From Candidatus Parcubacteria bacterium (GTDB lineage Bacteria; Patescibacteriota; Minisyncoccia; Phycocordibacterales; UBA1006), in assembly GCA_027031875.1 (NCBI GenBank), contig JALVPH010000002.1, forward strand, positions 1 to 7,749: a stretch of DNA of 7,749 bases, in the 5' to 3' direction. Made by a program: the position numbers and the translations under genes. The first letter of the stretch is position 1. The number at the start of each line of letters is the position of its first letter. Shown here in pieces: positions 6,714-7,749 of this stretch. The notes beneath the pieces are model-generated. The model was not told the DNA's origin and did not search any database. It was given only the letters and a program-made list of their open reading frames with translations.

Positions 6714-7749
6714 TTAGTATTCTCTCATTGCAATCTGTGCATCCATTCGTTTCATAAGATCGAGCACAACTGCAACGACGATAAGGACACTCGTTCCCCC
6801 AATCGCAATCGCCTGATTTCCGGTTGCAGAGAGGAGAATCATTGGGAGAACTGCAATGAGTCCAAGGAATATTCCTCCCACAAATGTGATACGTGTTGCA
6901 ATACGCGCGAGGTACTCAATCGTCGCGTTCCCCGGTCGAATACCTGGGATGAATGCTCCGGACTTCGCGAGGTTCTCTGCTACCGCCTCTGGGTCAAAGG
7001 TGATTGCCGTGTAGAAGTAGGTAAACACGAACACGAGAATGAAGTAAATGAGCGGATACCAGAATCGATCAGTAAGCACCACGTTGAGGAAGTGCGCAAT
7101 GTTCGCGAGGATTGGTGTCGTCGAATTGATAAAATAATCCGCAATCATCTTTGGAAAGAGGAGAATGGAGAGTGCAAAGATGATTGGCATCACTCCCGCC
7201 TGATTTACCTTCATTGGAATGTAGGTATCTGCAGCTGCATAAGTCTGCATTCCACGACCATGCTTCGCGTACGCAATAGGAATCCTCCTCTCCGCTTCAT
7301 TTACGTACACAACTGAAATGATAATGACGAGAACGATAACTCCGTAGAGAATGTAATTGAGGAGTTCTGACGGGGTGTATGCAATTGCAAGCTGTGAAAT
7401 TGCAGAAGGAAGTCGTGATACGATTCCTGCGAAGATGAGGAGTGATACTCCGTTTCCTACCCCAAATTCAGTAATGAGCTCTCCAATCCACATCGTGAGG
7501 ATTGCTCCTGCTGAGAGAACGAGTACGCGAGTGAGAAGCTCCATTGTGCTCGTACTCACCAAAACCCCTTGCTTTGAGAGGAGCATAAGAATTCCAAATG
7601 CCTGAATGAAAGCAACTGGAACAGTGAGAAGTCTCGAGTAGAAGTTAAACTTCCTCCTCCCGATTGATCCCTCTTCGTGAAAGAGCTTTTTAAGCTTCGG
7701 AGATACCGTCGTCATTAATTGCATGATGATTGATGAAGTAATGTAAGGA
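6714..7749 (-). CDS. secY: Preprotein translocase subunit SecY, N-terminus beyond right edge
   Basis: SecY is the membrane channel of the Sec translocon, working with SecE, SecG and SecA to export and insert proteins. The reading frame stays open to the edge: before the internal ATG at 7724 it reads PYITSSII, matching the conserved PYITASIIMQLL of TM2. That ATG is therefore not the start, and about 80-90 residues lie outside. Numbering from it (336 residues), later membrane segments fall near 31-50, 62-83, 89-105, 121-141, 167-185, 221-240, 275-295 and 307-322, corresponding to TM3-TM10. Signature stretches are GELITEFGVGNGVSLLIFAG (81-100), ERRIPIAYAK (145-154), MKVNQAGVMPIIFA (171-184) and KSGAFIPGIRPG (254-265). 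The C-terminal tail ends MDAQIAMREY. The gene is complete at its 3' end (TAA at 6716-6714) and is followed by fusA after 33 nt, probably on one transcript. secY is usually followed by adk, map or infA, so this neighbour is unusual. Confidence 0.97.
   Translation of the reverse strand, partial: PYITSSIIMQLMTTVSPKLKKLFHEEGSIGRRKFNFYSRLLTVPVAFIQAFGILMLLSKQGVLVSTSTMELLTRVLVLSAGAILTMWIGELITEFGVGNGVSLLIFAGIVSRLPSAISQLAIAYTPSELLNYILYGVIVLVIIISVVYVNEAERRIPIAYAKHGRGMQTYAAADTYIPMKVNQAGVMPIIFALSILLFPKMIADYFINSTTPILANIAHFLNVVLTDRFWYPLIYFILVFVFTYFYTAITFDPEAVAENLAKSGAFIPGIRPGNATIEYLARIATRITFVGGIFLGLIAVLPMILLSATGNQAIAIGGTSVLIVVAVVLDLMKRMDAQIAMREY

Noticed and set aside
7722..7724. ATG at 7724 as the true secY start
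   Set aside because: The frame is open upstream to the edge and encodes PYITSSII, the conserved start of SecY TM2, so the gene continues beyond the window.

Overview
The window reads as a piece of a small-genome, moderately AT-rich bacterial chromosome, most likely from the Candidate Phyla Radiation (Patescibacteria, Parcubacteria-like). Reasons: a coupling-protein-like ATPase with a long soluble N-terminal region, a short one-TM helical protein of a kind common in that group, five tRNA genes none of which encodes CCA, and little or no Shine-Dalgarno signal before the protein genes. The placement is inferred from remembered family patterns, not from a search. The standard code applies: the 715- and 922-residue genes contain no in-frame TGA.

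Layout. Every intact gene is on the minus strand, so the genetic order runs from the right edge leftward. First comes secY, cut by the right edge (6714-7749), then 33 bases later fusA (4533-6680), which ends in a hairpin terminator (4493-4527). A predicted extended -10 promoter (4479-4487) then starts the 922-residue VirD4/TraG-like ATPase gene (1704-4472) so close to its ATG that the mRNA should be leaderless. Next are tRNA-Arg(CCT) (1561-1633), a 115-residue one-TM protein (1200-1547), tRNA-Phe(GAA) (1106-1179), initiator tRNA-fMet (978-1048) with a strong terminator (941-970), a second CAT-anticodon tRNA (827-900) and tRNA-Glu(CTC) (721-792). Bases 604-720 hold no gene. The left edge (2-603) carries the plus-strand remains of an IS256-like transposase gene with two stops and one frameshift, next to the tRNA cluster.

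How it works together. SecY (protein export channel) and EF-G (ribosome translocation) are housekeeping genes that seem to share a transcript, an unusual pairing since they normally sit in different ribosomal operons. The tRNA cluster supplies initiator, Phe, Glu, Arg and Met-or-Ile2 tRNAs. Several tRNAs have their own promoters with very short predicted leaders (about 0-6 nt). The ATPase stands alone, with no relaxase, VirB or pilus gene beside it.

The most interesting signals are regulatory: predicted leaderless or near-leaderless starts for the ATPase and tRNA-fMet, a G-free leader before fusA, an initiator tRNA with an A1-A72 mismatch, and a protein gene starting 13 nt after a tRNA. I found no CRISPR array, riboswitch or clearly new multi-gene system.
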